DNA of 64,000 bases from a bacterium (GCA_029945725.1 JAQSDB010000002.1:558001-622000); one strand, 5' to 3'. Positions 25,912-36,876 are shown, counted from the first letter of the stretch. Notes: generated from the letters alone by a model not told the origin. Translations and numbers: made by a program.

Positions 25912-26329
25912 TCTTCGCCTGCAGGCTTCGCGCATTCTTTTGACTCTGATTCTGGTCCTGCATCTGGCGGCCCTGGCGGCGCTTGTGCAAACGGGCTTCC
26001 CCTGGTACGGGTGCTTGCCAGTCGTTTGTTTGCTGTTGCTGTCCTGCCTGCTTTCCCTGCGCCCGGAAAAAAATGCCGGCACTGTTACGCTGCACGAGCA
26101 GGCCGGTGACTGGTGGCTGGAAACGCCGCAGCAGCAGGTAAAGGCTTCCTTGCAGCACAGCCAGGTCTGGCGCTATCTGGTGGTCATGGATTTTCTCTGC
26201 CGCCATGAGAGCAGGTGCTGGCGCCAGCGCGTGGTGGTGTTTCCGGATTCGGTACCGGCAGATGACTTCCGGCGCCTGCGCGTGAGGTTGCGTTACGGGC
26301 CGCGCGTACAGGACGCTCACCTTTCCTGA
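25880..26329 (+). CDS. ygfX: YgfX/CptA-family membrane protein
   Basis: A 149-residue small inner-membrane protein. Two hydrophobic segments (about residues 18-36 and 44-60) are followed by a cytoplasmic domain with the family pattern of Trp residues and a terminal RRLRVRLRYG. The start is TTG 25880, supported by GGAG 7 nt upstream, inside sdhE. E. coli YgfX has been described as a toxin-like partner of SdhE; in most species its role is unclear. Confidence 0.85.
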   Translation: MSSSLHVWRVDLRLQASRILLTLILVLHLAALAALVQTGFPWYGCLPVVCLLLLSCLLSLRPEKNAGTVTLHEQAGDWWLETPQQQVKASLQHSQVWRYLVVMDFLCRHESRCWRQRVVVFPDSVPADDFRRLRVRLRYGPRVQDAHLS

Positions 26330-26357
26330 TCTTCGCTTTTATAAACAAACCGTGCAT

Positions 26358-26388
26358 AAAAAAGGCCTGATGATTCAGGCCTTTTTTT
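26358..26388. terminator. Bidirectional terminator between ygfX and the HerA-like gene
   Basis: AAAAAAGGCCTGA (26358-26370) pairs with TCAGGCCTTTTTTT (26375-26388) around a TGAT loop. A and T runs on both sides serve the two convergent genes. Confidence 0.9.
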
Positions 26389-26397
26389 CGCCACCGC

Positions 26398-27873
26398 TCA
26401 GCGCATGGATTTTTGCAGTGAGCCGAGCAGGCCGCGCAGCAATTGCCGGCCGATATTGCGGCCCACCTCCGAGCTGGCGGCCCGTACGGCACTTTTGGCC
26501 GCCGTTTCCCAGACGGAGTCGGGCTCACGTGTCGTGGTTCGCGCGACCTTGGCCTCGGCTTTGGCCTGGATTTCTGCGTCCGCTTCTGCCGCTTTCTCCT
26601 TGCTGCGCGCCGTTAGTTTTTCATAGGCCGATTCGCGATCCAGTACCGCGTCATAACGACTCTTGAACGGCGAGCGCTGCATGATGGTGTTGCGCTCTTC
26701 CACCGTAATGGCGCCAAGCCGGGAGCGTGGCGGAATGACTTTGGCGCGCTCGACGGGGCTGGGAACGCCGCCTTCGCCCAGCGTGGAAATCAGCGCTTCG
26801 CCAACGGCAAGCTCGGTAATGGCGGTGGCGACATCAAGGCCGGGTTTGGCACGGAAGGTTTCCGCCGCCGCTTTCACGGCTTTCTGGTCGCGCGGCGTGA
26901 AGGCACGCAAGGCGTGCTGCACACGATTGCCCAGCTGGCCGAGTACGGTGTCCGGAATATCGAGCGGATTCTGCGTGACGAAATAAACACCGACTCCCTT
27001 GGAGCGGATCAGGCGTACCACCTGCTCTATCTTTTCCAGCAGTGCCTTCGGCGCGTCATTGAAGAGCAGGTGGGCTTCGTCAAAAAAGAAAACCATTTTC
27101 GGCAGATCGGAATCGCCTTGTTCCGGCAGGTTTTCATACAGCTCGGAGAGCAGCCACAGCAGGAAGGTGGAATAGAGTTTAGGCTGCTGGAAGAGTTTGT
27201 CGGCGGCCAGCACATTGACGTGGCCGCGACCTTCCAGCGTGGTTTGCATGAAGTCTTCCAGCTTGAGCGCGGGCTCGCCAAAAAACCGGTCGGCGCCTTG
27301 CTGTTCCAGCGTCAGCAGCTCGCGTTGCAGGATGCCGAGGGTCTGCTTGCTGACATTGCCGTAGTCGCGGCCAAAGGCGCCGGTGTTATCAACCGCAAAT
27401 GACACCAGCGCACGCAGGTCCTTCAGGTCCAGCAAGAGCAGGCCGTTGTCGTCAGCGTATTTGAAGAGCAGGGCGAGGACGCCTTCCTGGGTGTCGTTCA
27501 GGTTCATCAGGCGTGCCAGCAGCAGCGGTCCCATTTCCGAAATGGTGGCGCGTACGGCGTGGCCCTGCTCACCGAACACATCCCAGAACACCACGGGATA
27601 GGCGCGGTTGCCGTAATCGGTGACGCCGAGTCTGGCGGCACGCTCGGCGAATTTCGGGTTCTCTACCCCTTTCTGTGAAATGCCGGCGAGATCGCCCTTG
27701 ATGTCGGCCATGAAAACCGGCACCCCCAGATCAGAAAAGCCTTCGGCGAGGATCTGCAGGGTGACGGTTTTACCGGTACCGGTGGCACCGGCCACGAGGC
27801 CGTGACGATTGGCGTAACGGCCTTCCAGAAAGCAGGGCACATCGCCCTTGCCGATGAGAATCTGATTGCTCAT
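26398..27873 (-). CDS. HerA-like helicase/ATPase, DUF853 (YjgR type)
   Basis: A 491-residue P-loop ATPase of the FtsK-HerA superfamily. Walker A is GATGTGKT at residues 29-36, Walker B is [12 protein letters not shown] near residue 265, and an arginine-finger-like region [20 protein letters not shown] is near 305. The C-terminal end is charged and helical. The cellular role of this family is not settled; no nuclease partner (NurA) lies beside it. It stands alone between ygfX and nadB. Confidence 0.88.
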   Translation of the reverse strand: MSNQILIGKGDVPCFLEGRYANRHGLVAGATGTGKTVTLQILAEGFSDLGVPVFMADIKGDLAGISQKGVENPKFAERAARLGVTDYGNRAYPVVFWDVFGEQGHAVRATISEMGPLLLARLMNLNDTQEGVLALLFKYADDNGLLLLDLKDLRALVSFAVDNTGAFGRDYGNVSKQTLGILQRELLTLEQQGADRFFGEPALKLEDFMQTTLEGRGHVNVLAADKLFQQPKLYSTFLLWLLSELYENLPEQGDSDLPKMVFFFDEAHLLFNDAPKALLEKIEQVVRLIRSKGVGVYFVTQNPLDIPDTVLGQLGNRVQHALRAFTPRDQKAVKAAAETFRAKPGLDVATAITELAVGEALISTLGEGGVPSPVERAKVIPPRSRLGAITVEERNTIMQRSPFKSRYDAVLDRESAYEKLTARSKEKAAEADAEIQAKAEAKVARTTTREPDSVWETAAKSAVRAASSEVGRNIGRQLLRGLLGSLQKSMR

Positions 27874-28032
27874 GGGTGAGTCCCTGTCCTTGCCCTGGTG
27901 TTTAGAAAGAGGCCGTGATGAGTGGAGTGTGATGCAAGATTTCGTCGTGAAAAAACAGGCACCCTGATTTACCGCGCCCCATGCCGCCTGTCAATTTCCG
28001 GATGGTCAAATGACCGGCAGCAAAGGGGGGAA

Positions 28033-29643
28033 TTATTCCTGGCTTGAGGGCGGCGTGAGTATGCTGTCATGCACTTCTTCGGCAAGCTCCGGGTAATCCA
28101 GTGTGTAGTGCAGGCCGCGGGATTCCTTGCGCAGCAGGGCGCACTTGATGATGAGCTCTGCCACCAGCACGAGATTGCGCAGTTCGATGAGATTGGTGGA
28201 GATGATGTAGTTGCTGTAGTACTCCTGGATTTCCCGCTGCAGCAGTTCCACGCGATGCAGGGCGCGCGCCAGGCGCTTGTCGGTGCGCACAATGCCGACA
28301 TAATCCCACATGAAACGGCGCAGCTCTTCCCAGCTGTGCAGGATCATCACGTCTTCATCCGGGTTGCGCACCTGTGAGGCATCCCAGGGTTTGCACACCG
28401 GCGGCTCGGGTTGTTGTGCGAGTTTTTCCTGGATGTCCTTCGCGGCCGACATGGCATAGACAAAACATTCCAGCAGCGAATTGCTGGCCATGCGGTTGGC
28501 GCCGTGCAGACCGGTGAACGATGTTTCGCCGATGGCGTAGAGATTGGGAATGTCGGTGCGGCTGTGATGATCGACCATGACGCCGCCGCAGGTGAAATGT
28601 GCAGCAGGCACCACCGGAATAGGTTCTTTGGTGATATCGATGCCGAACTCCAGGCACTTCCGGTAAATGTTCGGGAAGTGGCTGGTGATGAACTCTGCCG
28701 GCTTGTGCGAGATGTCGAGATAGACACAACGAATACCAAGGCGCTTCATTTCATAGTCGATGGCACGGGCGACGATGTCGCGCGGTGCGAGTTCGGCGCG
28801 CTCGTCAAAGCGCGGCATGAAGCGTTCGCCACTGGGCAGGCGCAGATAGGCGCCTTCGCCGCGCATGGCCTCGGTAATCAGGAAATTTTTCGCTTGCGGA
28901 TGGTAAAGGCAGGTGGGGTGGAACTGGTTGAATTCCATGTTCGCCACACGGCAGCCGGCACGCCAGGCCATGGCCACGCCATCGCCCGTCGCGATGTCGG
29001 GATTGGTGGTGTAGAGGTAGGCCTTGCTGGCGCCGCCCGTGGCAACGGCGACGAACTTGGCGCGGAAGACTTCCACTTCGCCGCTGGCGGTATTGAGCAC
29101 ATAGGCACCGAGCACGCGGTTCTCGCCGGGCAGTCCCGTCTTCTCCGCGGTGATGAGGTCGACCGCTACCCGGTTTTCCATCAGCTCCACGTTTTTGCAT
29201 TCCTTGACGCGCTGGACCAGCGTGGTGGAAATGGCGCGGCCGGTGGCATCGGCGGCGTGAATGATGCGGCGATGCGAGTGGCCGCCTTCACGGGTCAGGT
29301 GCGGTTGCTCATCGGCATCCAGCGTGAAGCTCACGCCCTGTTCGATGAGCCAGCGTATGGCCTCGGGGCCGTTTTCCACGGTGAACTTCACGGCATCTTC
29401 ATGGCAGAGTCCGGCCCCCGCGATGAGGGTGTCGGCGATGTGTGCATCCGTGGAGTCGGTTTCATCCATGACCGCCGCAACGCCGCCTTGCGCGTAATAG
29501 GTGCTGGCGTCACTGAGGGTGGCCTTGGACAGCACGGCAACGCGCAGGGACGGATCGAGCTTGAGGGCCAGCGTGAGGCCGGCGGCGCCGCTGCCGATGA
29601 TGAGCACATCATGCAGATGCTCGGTATGCAGGGGATTGGTCAT
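28033..29643 (-). CDS. nadB: L-aspartate oxidase
   Basis: FAD enzyme that oxidises aspartate to iminoaspartate, the first step of de novo NAD synthesis. It has 536 residues from the ATG at 29643. The dinucleotide site [13 protein letters not shown] is at about residues 15-27, the active-site loop [20 protein letters not shown] is near 350, and the helical C-terminal domain is present. The frame runs 41 codons further upstream, without support. nadA and nadC are not in the window. It is divergent from degP; in Pseudomonas the algU-mucABCD genes occupy this junction. Confidence 0.96.
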   Translation of the reverse strand: MTNPLHTEHLHDVLIIGSGAAGLTLALKLDPSLRVAVLSKATLSDASTYYAQGGVAAVMDETDSTDAHIADTLIAGAGLCHEDAVKFTVENGPEAIRWLIEQGVSFTLDADEQPHLTREGGHSHRRIIHAADATGRAISTTLVQRVKECKNVELMENRVAVDLITAEKTGLPGENRVLGAYVLNTASGEVEVFRAKFVAVATGGASKAYLYTTNPDIATGDGVAMAWRAGCRVANMEFNQFHPTCLYHPQAKNFLITEAMRGEGAYLRLPSGERFMPRFDERAELAPRDIVARAIDYEMKRLGIRCVYLDISHKPAEFITSHFPNIYRKCLEFGIDITKEPIPVVPAAHFTCGGVMVDHHSRTDIPNLYAIGETSFTGLHGANRMASNSLLECFVYAMSAAKDIQEKLAQQPEPPVCKPWDASQVRNPDEDVMILHSWEELRRFMWDYVGIVRTDKRLARALHRVELLQREIQEYYSNYIISTNLIELRNLVLVAELIIKCALLRKESRGLHYTLDYPELAEEVHDSILTPPSSQE

Positions 29644-29901
29644 GAAAAAGCCTGTAATGGCGCGAGTGGAACAAGCCGTGGCGGCCTGCCCGACAAGGGC
29701 AACAGCAGTGGAAAGCGAGCCGCCAGTATAAGCCGGCTGGCCGGTCACGGGAACGTTACAAACCATCCCCAGATGCGCCCCGGACTTACAAATTCCTACT
29801 GTTCAGCGTTGCAGCCCCCCGCTACTTTTCTGCTTTCAAAAACCGGGATGCTTTTTTGCCCGGCATTTTTCCAGGCTTCGTCATGTCAGGAGACAAACAC
29901 C

Positions 29902-31338
29902 ATGATGTCAGCGTCACGTCCCATTGTGTTCAGGTTTATTGCGGTGCTCGGTTTTTTGCTGGCAGCCCCCGTGCGTGCAGAGCTGCCGGACTTTTCTCCG
30001 CTGGCCGAAGATGCCGGCCGTGCCGTGGTCAATATCAGCGCCTCGGCCAAGAGCAGCAAGCGCGCCGGGCAGCAGGATGTGCCGGAGATTTTCCGCAAGT
30101 TTTTTGGTGAAGACTTCAATTTTGCACCGGCGCCGCAGGAGCGGCAGTCGTTCGGCTCAGGCTTCATTATTTCGAAAGACGGGTATGTGCTGACCAATAA
30201 TCATGTGGTGCAGGGGGCCGACAAGGTCACGGTACGCCTGTCAGACCGTCGTGAAGTCGACGCTGAAGTGATTGGCAGCGATGAACGTTCCGACGTCGCC
30301 CTGCTCAAGATCGATGGCCATGATCTGCCGGTGCTGAAAATCGGTGATCCGGACAAACTGAAAGTCGGTGAATGGGTGCTGGCGATCGGTTCGCCCTTCG
30401 GTTTCGAGTACTCCGTCACCGCCGGCATCGTCAGTGCCAAGGCACGTACCCTGCCCAATGGCGAGTACGTGCCCTTCATCCAGACGGATGTGGCCATCAA
30501 TCCGGGCAACTCCGGCGGCCCCCTGCTCAACATGAAGGGCGAGGTGATCGGCATCAATTCGCAGATCTACAGTCGTTCGGGGGGCTTCATGGGGCTGTCT
30601 TTCGCCATTCCCATTGATGTGGCCATGGAGACGGTGGACCAGCTCAAGAGCAGCGGTCATGTCTCCCGCGGTTATCTCGGTGTGGTGATCCAGGATATCA
30701 GCCGTGATCTGGCCGATGCCTATGGCCTGTCACGTCCGGCAGGCGCGCTGGTGTCCAGGGTCATGCCGGGCACTCCGGCCGAGAAGGCCGGGCTGAAGGA
30801 GGGCGATGTCATTACCCAGTTCAATGGCCATGACATCAACCTGTCGGCCGAGCTCCCGCAGATGGTGGGGCGCGTCAAGGTCGGCAACAGTTATCCGCTG
30901 ACGGTCGTTCGCGACGGCCGTGCCCGTACCCTGAATTTTGAAGTGGCGGCCCTGCCGGACGACGAGGCCCCGGCCACCGCCACTGGCAAGGGCAAGACGG
31001 CCAGGCCGGACCTCAGCCGGCTTGGTATCAGCTCGATTCGCGATCTCACTGCCGAAGAGAAGGCGGCGCTCAAGATCGAGGCTGGCGTGGTGATCCTGCA
31101 GCTCGGCGAAGGTGCGGCCGCCGATGCCGGCTTGCGTGCCGGCGATGTCATCGTCAGCCTGCAGGGCAAGGCGGTCAGTACGGCCCGGGAGTTCATCGAG
31201 ACCGCCAAAAGCCTGCCGGCTGGCAAGGCCTTGCCGCTTGCCGTGAACCGCCGGGGGCAGCCGATCATTCTGGTGCTGCGTCTGGATGCCGTGCCGGACG
31301 AGCCGGCAAAGCCGGCCAGCCCGCCGAAAAAGAAGTAG
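29902..31338 (+). CDS. degP: Periplasmic serine protease/chaperone DegP (MucD type)
   Basis: Degrades or refolds misfolded envelope proteins. It has 478 residues. A signal peptide (cut after APVRA, residue 26) is followed by a trypsin-like domain with the triad His101 (TNNHVV), Asp131 (SDVALL) and Ser204 (NPGNSGGPLL), then two PDZ domains (about 255-345 and 365-460) and a Lys/Pro tail. GGAG lies 9 nt before the ATG. The 258-bp gap to nadB must hold both promoters; GGACTT with a downstream TCAGC is a weak sigma-E-like match. The same frame is open far upstream through antisense nadB, but that is not coding. Confidence 0.96.
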   Translation: MMSASRPIVFRFIAVLGFLLAAPVRAELPDFSPLAEDAGRAVVNISASAKSSKRAGQQDVPEIFRKFFGEDFNFAPAPQERQSFGSGFIISKDGYVLTNNHVVQGADKVTVRLSDRREVDAEVIGSDERSDVALLKIDGHDLPVLKIGDPDKLKVGEWVLAIGSPFGFEYSVTAGIVSAKARTLPNGEYVPFIQTDVAINPGNSGGPLLNMKGEVIGINSQIYSRSGGFMGLSFAIPIDVAMETVDQLKSSGHVSRGYLGVVIQDISRDLADAYGLSRPAGALVSRVMPGTPAEKAGLKEGDVITQFNGHDINLSAELPQMVGRVKVGNSYPLTVVRDGRARTLNFEVAALPDDEAPATATGKGKTARPDLSRLGISSIRDLTAEEKAALKIEAGVVILQLGEGAAADAGLRAGDVIVSLQGKAVSTAREFIETAKSLPAGKALPLAVNRRGQPIILVLRLDAVPDEPAKPASPPKKK

Positions 31339-31348
31339 CAGAAAAGCA

Positions 31349-31371
31349 GACGGGGGCAGCTCGCCCCCGTC
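31349..31371 (+). terminator. Hairpin after degP
   Basis: GACGGGGGC and GCCCCCGTC form a 9-bp stem with an AGCTC loop, followed by CTCTTCCCC. The weak T-run makes it a partial terminator at best, so lepA may be partly co-transcribed. Confidence 0.5.
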
Positions 31372-31455
31372 CTCTTCCCCGTCCTGTTCAGGTAGAATCC
31401 GCGCCTTCATCACCGCCCTTGTTCCCTCCTTCTGCGCTTTATTCCTGGTAGCCCC

Positions 31456-33258
31456 GTGACTGACATCAAGCATATTCGCAATTTCTCCATCATCGCCCAT
31501 ATCGATCATGGCAAGTCCACGCTGGCCGACCGCTTTATCCAGATTTGCGGCGGGCTGGAAGCGCGCGAGATGCAGGCCCAGGTGCTGGATTCCATGGACC
31601 TCGAACGTGAGCGCGGCATCACCATCAAGGCGCATTCGGTCACGCTCTATCACACCTCGACCAAGGACGGTCAGCGTTACCAGCTGAACTTTATTGATAC
31701 GCCCGGCCACGTCGACTTTTCCTACGAGGTCTCGCGCTCGCTCGCAGCCTGTGAAGGAGCGCTGCTGGTGGTCGATGCGGCGCAAGGCGTTGAGGCGCAA
31801 TCCGTTGCCAACTGCTACACCGCGCTGGAGCAGGGCCTCGAAGTGATGCCGGTGCTGAACAAGATCGATTTGCCGCAGGCGAACCCGGAAGCCGTGTGCC
31901 AGGAAATCGAGGAAGTGATCGGCGTGGAAGCGACTGATGCCTGCCAGGTGTCGGCCAAGACCGGTTTTGGCGTGCCCGAACTGCTGGATGCACTGATCGA
32001 ACGCATTCCCGGCCCGGTCGGTGAGCGCGAAGCGCCGCTGCAGGCGCTGATCATCGACTCCTGGTTTGATAATTATCTGGGCGTGGTATCGCTGGTGCGC
32101 ATCAAGAACGGTCGCGTCAAAAAAGGCGACAAGATTCTGGTGAAGAGCACGGGGCAGGCACATCTGGTCACCAGCGTCGGTGTCTTCAATCCCAAGCATC
32201 AGGAAACCGGTCTGCTGGAAGCCGGCGAAGTGGGTTTTGTGATCGCCGGCATCAAGGATATTTTTGGCGCTCCCGTGGGCGACACACTGACGCTGTCGGC
32301 CACGCCCAATGTCGACATGCTGCCCGGTTTCAAAAAATCAAAACCGCAGGTCTATGCCGGCCTGTTTCCGATTTCCTCGGAAGACTACGAGCCTTTCCGC
32401 GAGGCGTTGTCCAAGCTCAAGCTCAATGACTCCTCGCTGTTTTATGAGCCGGAATCCTCGGATGCGCTGGGCTTCGGTTTCCGTTGCGGCTTTCTCGGCA
32501 TGCTGCACATGGAAATCGTGCAGGAGCGTCTGGAGCGTGAATACAATCTGGACCTGCTGACTACGGCACCGACCGTGATTTACGAGATCGTCACGCGTAC
32601 CGGTGAGACCCGGTATGTGGACAATCCCTCCCGCCTGCCGGATATCGGCTCGGTGGAAGAGTTCCGCGAGCCGATTGCCGAGTGCCATATCCTGGTGCCG
32701 CCGGAGTATCTGGGCGATGTCATCAAGCTGGCGCAGGACCGGCGTGGCGTGCAGAAAAACATGCTCTTTCACGGCAAGCAGGTGGCGGTGACCTATGACA
32801 TTCCCATGGGGGAGGTGGTGCTGGACTTCTTTGACCGCCTGAAGTCGGTGTCACGCGGTTATGCCTCGCTGGATTATGCTTTCAGTCGTTTTGAGGCCGC
32901 CAAGCTGGTGCGGGTGGACATCCTGATCAATGGCGAGCGCGTCGATGCGCTCGCCATGATCTGTCATGTCGACAACGCGCGTTATCGTGGCAATGCCATT
33001 ACGGAAAAAATGAAGGAACTGATTCCGCGCCAGATGTTTGACGTGGCCATACAGGCCGCCATCGGCAGTCAGGTGATTGCCCGCCAGACGGTGAAGGCCA
33101 TGCGCAAGGACGTGTTGGCCAAGTGTTATGGCGGTGACGTCAGTCGTAAACGCAAGCTGCTCGACAAGCAGAAAGAAGGCAAGAAGCGCATGAAAACAGT
33201 AGGCCGCGTGGAAATTCCGCAGGAAGCCTTCCTGGCCGTACTCAAGGTCGACAAGTAA
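31456..33258 (+). CDS. lepA: Elongation factor 4 (LepA)
   Basis: Ribosome-associated GTPase implicated in initiation and back-translocation. It has 600 residues from a GTG. The G1 motif AHIDHGKST is at residues 14-22, G3 is DTPGH, G4 is NKID, and the family-specific C-terminal domain is complete ([20 protein letters not shown]). It is followed 27 bp later by lepB, the usual lepA-lepB pair. Confidence 0.97.
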   Translation: MTDIKHIRNFSIIAHIDHGKSTLADRFIQICGGLEAREMQAQVLDSMDLERERGITIKAHSVTLYHTSTKDGQRYQLNFIDTPGHVDFSYEVSRSLAACEGALLVVDAAQGVEAQSVANCYTALEQGLEVMPVLNKIDLPQANPEAVCQEIEEVIGVEATDACQVSAKTGFGVPELLDALIERIPGPVGEREAPLQALIIDSWFDNYLGVVSLVRIKNGRVKKGDKILVKSTGQAHLVTSVGVFNPKHQETGLLEAGEVGFVIAGIKDIFGAPVGDTLTLSATPNVDMLPGFKKSKPQVYAGLFPISSEDYEPFREALSKLKLNDSSLFYEPESSDALGFGFRCGFLGMLHMEIVQERLEREYNLDLLTTAPTVIYEIVTRTGETRYVDNPSRLPDIGSVEEFREPIAECHILVPPEYLGDVIKLAQDRRGVQKNMLFHGKQVAVTYDIPMGEVVLDFFDRLKSVSRGYASLDYAFSRFEAAKLVRVDILINGERVDALAMICHVDNARYRGNAITEKMKELIPRQMFDVAIQAAIGSQVIARQTVKAMRKDVLAKCYGGDVSRKRKLLDKQKEGKKRMKTVGRVEIPQEAFLAVLKVDK

Positions 33259-33285
33259 TTACGGGCACAGGCTCGCGAGGATTTT

Positions 33286-34125
33286 ATGGATCTGGATTTT
33301 GCATTGATACTGACCGTGGCCGTGGCGATTGCCGGTGCCATCTGGGGCGCTGACATCCTCCTGCTCAAGTCCGGCCGCCAGCGCCGTGCGGATGCGGCCG
33401 TAAAGAAACTGCAGCAGGAAAGCCACGATCCCCTGGCGTCCGAGGTGGTTGAAAATGTCACGGCACAGGAGATGCGCGAGTCGGTGCTGGTCGAGTATGC
33501 GCACTCCTTTTTTCCTGTGCTCTTTGTGGTGTGGGTGCTGCGCTCGTTCATGTTTGAACCGTTTACCATTCCTTCCGGTTCCATGCTCCCGACCCTGCAG
33601 GTCGGCGACTACATTCTGGTGAACAAGTTTGCCTATGGCCTGCGCCTGCCGGTGCTGGGGCTCGAGCTGGTTCCGGTAGGAAAGCCGCAGCATGGAGATG
33701 TGATGGTATTCAAATATCCGGAAGACCCGCGGGTGAACTTCATCAAGCGGGTGGTGGGTACTCCTGGAGATCATGTGCGTATTCGCGACGGCAAGGTGTT
33801 TGTGAATGACGTAGCGCTTTCGCAGCAGCAGGAGGCTTTTCCTGAAGCGGAGTCATGGGAGCTTTATTTCCGGGAAAAGACAGCCGCTACGGATCATCTC
33901 ATTCGTCATGAGGAGGGGCGTGAAAATGCCAGTCCGCAAGGCGAGTGGGTGGTACCGGCGGCCAGTTATTTCATGATGGGCGACAATCGCGACAACAGCC
34001 GGGACAGCCGTTACTGGGGTTTTGTCCCCGACCGCCTGATTGTCGGCAAGGCCTCGTATGTCTGGATGCACAAGGAGCCGGGCCTGCATTTGCCGAGTTT
34101 TGGGCGTGATGGTAAGGTGCATTGA
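33286..34125 (+). CDS. lepB: Signal peptidase I
   Basis: Inner-membrane protease that removes signal peptides of exported proteins. It has 279 residues. Two N-terminal transmembrane helices are at about residues 5-28 and 75-90. The catalytic Ser99 lies in IPSGSMLPTL and the general base Lys154 in NFIKRVVGTPGD. The conserved box GDNRDNSRDSRYWGFV is near residue 230. It would process the secretin, DegP and BamA precursors encoded in this window. Confidence 0.97.
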   Translation: MDLDFALILTVAVAIAGAIWGADILLLKSGRQRRADAAVKKLQQESHDPLASEVVENVTAQEMRESVLVEYAHSFFPVLFVVWVLRSFMFEPFTIPSGSMLPTLQVGDYILVNKFAYGLRLPVLGLELVPVGKPQHGDVMVFKYPEDPRVNFIKRVVGTPGDHVRIRDGKVFVNDVALSQQQEAFPEAESWELYFREKTAATDHLIRHEEGRENASPQGEWVVPAASYFMMGDNRDNSRDSRYWGFVPDRLIVGKASYVWMHKEPGLHLPSFGRDGKVH

Positions 34126-34172
34126 GCCCGTATTTGTGCGGGCATAACAAGAACAATCAAGAGGTAATGGTC

Positions 34173-34547
34173 ATGCAGCGTCGACAGCAGCTCGGCATGT
34201 CTTATATGGGCGTTCTGCTTTTTGTGACGATTTTTGGCGGTATTATCAAGGTTGCCGCCGTGGTCGGTGGCCCCTATTACGACAACTATTCCATCAACAA
34301 GATTATCGACTCCCTGTTTCGGGATGGTCGTGCCGACAGCATTGAAGATTTCAAGCGCGGTCTTTCCGATCGTTTTACGATTAACAATATTCGTGACAAA
34401 ACTCCCGAAGACTTCAAGTACACCTTCGCTGATAAAAAGCTGACGGTTGAAGTCGACTATGAAGTGCGCAAGCCCTTTATAGGCAATCTGGACGTTGTCA
34501 TGCATTTCAAGCAGATACATGGCAGTGAGCTCAAAAACGACTACTAA
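34173..34547 (+). CDS. DUF4845 membrane-anchored protein
   Basis: A 124-residue protein of unknown function, commonly found between lepB and rnc in Pseudomonadales. One transmembrane helix (about residues 12-32, MGVLLFVTIFGGIIKVAAVV) is followed by a small periplasmic domain. The ATG at 34173 is chosen because GAGG at 34161-34164 then has 8-nt spacing. Its 3' end overlaps the start of rnc by 29 bp. Confidence 0.8.
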   Translation: MQRRQQLGMSYMGVLLFVTIFGGIIKVAAVVGGPYYDNYSINKIIDSLFRDGRADSIEDFKRGLSDRFTINNIRDKTPEDFKYTFADKKLTVEVDYEVRKPFIGNLDVVMHFKQIHGSELKNDY

Positions 34548-35238
34548 TGACAAGACCTGGCGCCTGCTGGAGGCGCTGGGTTACCAGTTTCGTGACCCTG
34601 TTTGGCTGGACCTCGCCCTGACTCATCGCAGCGTCAGTGGTGCCCGCAATAATGAGCGCCTTGAATTTCTGGGTGACTCCATTCTCAACTTCGTGGTGGC
34701 TGATTTTCTCTATCAGCACTTTCCTGCAGAAAACGAGGGAAGGCTGTCGCGTTTGCGTGCGCGGCTGGTCAAGCAGGAAACCCTGGCAGACGTCGCTCGT
34801 GACCTTCAGCTGGGGGATTATCTGAAGCTGGGTGCCGGCGAGCTCAAGAGTGGCGGCTTTCGCCGGGAATCCATTCTGGCAGATACTGTGGAAGCCGTTC
34901 TCGGTGCCATCTATCGTGATTGCCAGGACATGCATCTGTGCTCCGGGCTGGTTCAGGCCTGGTTTGGCGAGCGCCTCTCCGGCGTCGGGCGGGAGACGGT
35001 ACTCAAGGACTCCAAGAGCCGTTTACAGGAGTTCTTGCAGGGACGCCGCCTTGGGCTGCCGGTTTACACCGTTGTCAGCATTCAGGGTGAGGCACACAAT
35101 CAGTTTTTTCATGTGAGTTGCGAAGTGCCAGGTCTGGCCGAGACGACGCAGGGGCGTGGTGTCAGCCGCCGTTATGCGGAACAGGAAGCAGCGGCGCAGG
35201 CTCTTTTGCAATTGGGTATCCGGGACAGTGATGACTAA
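34519..35238 (+). CDS. rnc: Ribonuclease III
   Basis: Cuts double-stranded RNA in rRNA and mRNA processing. It has 239 residues from the ATG at 34519 (GTG 34525 is possible). The signature [12 protein letters not shown] with catalytic acidic residues is at about 45-56, the second acidic site [11 protein letters not shown] is near residue 118, and the C-terminal double-stranded-RNA-binding domain runs from about 165. It overlaps DUF4845 upstream and era downstream (8 bp). Confidence 0.96.
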   Translation: MAVSSKTTTNDKTWRLLEALGYQFRDPVWLDLALTHRSVSGARNNERLEFLGDSILNFVVADFLYQHFPAENEGRLSRLRARLVKQETLADVARDLQLGDYLKLGAGELKSGGFRRESILADTVEAVLGAIYRDCQDMHLCSGLVQAWFGERLSGVGRETVLKDSKSRLQEFLQGRRLGLPVYTVVSIQGEAHNQFFHVSCEVPGLAETTQGRGVSRRYAEQEAAAQALLQLGIRDSDD

Positions 35239-36172
35239 CGACAATCTGATTAACCAGTTCTTTGGAAAAACGGCCGATTCTCCGGCCGATTTTCGTTGTG
35301 GCTATGTGGCCATTGTGGGGCGACCCAATGTCGGCAAGTCGACATTGCTCAATCATATTCTCGGGCAGAAGCTCAGCATTACTTCCCGCAAACCGCAGAC
35401 CACGCGTCACCGCATTCTCGGTATTGTGACCAGGAACAGTACCCAAACCATTTATGTCGATACCCCGGGCATTCACGGGGAAGAGCGCAAGGCGATTAAT
35501 CGCTACATGAACCGCGCGGCGACGGCGGCACTGCGCGATGTGGATCTGGTGCTGTTTGTGGTTGACGGCATGAAGTGGACGCCGGACGACGAGCTGGTGA
35601 TGCAGAAGATAAAGGCGGTTTCCGTCCCGGTCCTGCTGGTCATCAACAAGGTGGACGAGATTGCAGACAAGGAAGTATTGCTGCCGCGTATCGAGGAGCT
35701 GACCAAGCGGTATGGTTTTGCCGAGGTCGTGCCGGTGTCGGCGCTGGGTGGCCATAATGTCAGCCAGTTGCAGGAGATTGTGGCGAAGCGCCTGCCGGTA
35801 TCGCCGCCGTTTTTTCGTGAAGACCAGATTACCGATCGCTCGCCACGCTTTCTGGCCGCAGAGATTGTGCGTGAAAAGGTCATGCGCCAGCTGGGTGACG
35901 AGGTGCCTTATGAGCTCACGGTGGAAATCGAGGAGTTCAAGCAGGAAGGCAAGCTCAAGCGCATCAGCGCCCTGATTCTGGTCGAGCGTGATGGCCAGAA
36001 GGCCATTGTGATTGGCGATGGCGGTCAGCGTCTCAAGCGCATTGGCACCGATGCCCGCCTGTCCATGGAAAAGTTTTTCGGTGGCAAGGTGATGCTGTCA
36101 CTGTGGGTGAAAGTGAAGGGCGGCTGGTCGGATGACGAACGCGCCCTCAAGAGCCTGGGTTACGACGACTGA
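35231..36172 (+). CDS. era: GTPase Era
   Basis: Binds 16S rRNA during small-subunit maturation. It has 313 residues from the ATG overlapping the rnc stop. G1 is GRPNVGKS at 30-37, G3 is DTPGI, G4 is NKVD, and the C-terminal KH domain carries the [15 protein letters not shown] loop near residue 260. The rnc-era-recO order is conserved. Confidence 0.97.
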   Translation: MTNDNLINQFFGKTADSPADFRCGYVAIVGRPNVGKSTLLNHILGQKLSITSRKPQTTRHRILGIVTRNSTQTIYVDTPGIHGEERKAINRYMNRAATAALRDVDLVLFVVDGMKWTPDDELVMQKIKAVSVPVLLVINKVDEIADKEVLLPRIEELTKRYGFAEVVPVSALGGHNVSQLQEIVAKRLPVSPPFFREDQITDRSPRFLAAEIVREKVMRQLGDEVPYELTVEIEEFKQEGKLKRISALILVERDGQKAIVIGDGGQRLKRIGTDARLSMEKFFGGKVMLSLWVKVKGGWSDDERALKSLGYDD

Positions 36173-36190
36173 GTCCCAGAGGGCGCCTGA

Positions 36191-36874
36191 ATGTCCGCCA
36201 TGCTGCATGCTTTTTTCCTGCATACGCGGCCCTATCGTGAAACCAGCCTTCTGGTCGATGTATTTACCGCCGAATCAGGCCGGATGTCTGCGGTCATGCG
36301 AGGCGGGCGCCGGGTAAAAGGTGGTGGTGCGCAGCTGTTTCAGCCGCTGGTGATCGAGATCGCGGGCGTGACTGAACTTAAAACCATACGCCGGGCCGAG
36401 ATGGCGGGTATGGCGCTGATGCTGAAGGGGACCGCGCTGTTCAGTGCGTTCTATCTCAATGAAATCCTGATCCGCCTGCTGCCTCGGGAGGAGCCACAGC
36501 AGGCCTTGTTTGTGGCCTATGCGGATGCGCTGGGGCAGCTGGCGGAAAATGCCGATCCGGCCGCACTCTTGCGCACGTTTGAGTGCGGTTTGCTGGATAG
36601 TCTCGGCTATGGCATCGATTTCATGCATGACAGTGATAGTGGCGAGACTGTTTCGGCGTCTTGCGGCTATGACTTTCATCCGGAGCGCGGCTTCACCCGT
36701 TCGCGTGGTCTGCATGCCGTCAGTGGTGCGGTGTTGCAGCTGCTGGCGGCGGGGAATTTTGCCGAACCTGCTGCCGCTTTGGCAGCAAAACGAATTAACC
36801 GTCTGGCGCTGGCCCGATTGCTGGGTAACAAGCCATTGAAAAGCCGCGAGCTTTTTCTCGCGCTGCGGGAGTGA
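36191..36874 (+). CDS. recO: DNA repair protein RecO
   Basis: Loads RecA onto SSB-covered gaps with RecR. It has 227 residues, slightly short but within the family. The N-terminal OB fold ([20 protein letters not shown]) is followed by [11 protein letters not shown] and a helical C-terminal half ([12 protein letters not shown]). No zinc-binding Cys cluster is evident; many proteobacterial RecO proteins lack it. It is 18 bp after era and 2 bp before pdxJ. Confidence 0.93.
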   Translation: MSAMLHAFFLHTRPYRETSLLVDVFTAESGRMSAVMRGGRRVKGGGAQLFQPLVIEIAGVTELKTIRRAEMAGMALMLKGTALFSAFYLNEILIRLLPREEPQQALFVAYADALGQLAENADPAALLRTFECGLLDSLGYGIDFMHDSDSGETVSASCGYDFHPERGFTRSRGLHAVSGAVLQLLAAGNFAEPAAALAAKRINRLALARLLGNKPLKSRELFLALRE

Positions 36875-36876
36875 AG

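Noticed and set aside
28411-29901. In-frame upstream extension of degP giving a 975-residue protein
   Set aside because: It reads antisense through most of nadB, which has full family motifs; DegP has its own ribosome-binding site, signal peptide and normal length from 29902.
30730-32199. 489-residue minus-strand frame across degP and lepA
   Set aside because: It spans two conserved plus-strand genes and the gap between them; no motifs and no ribosome-binding site.
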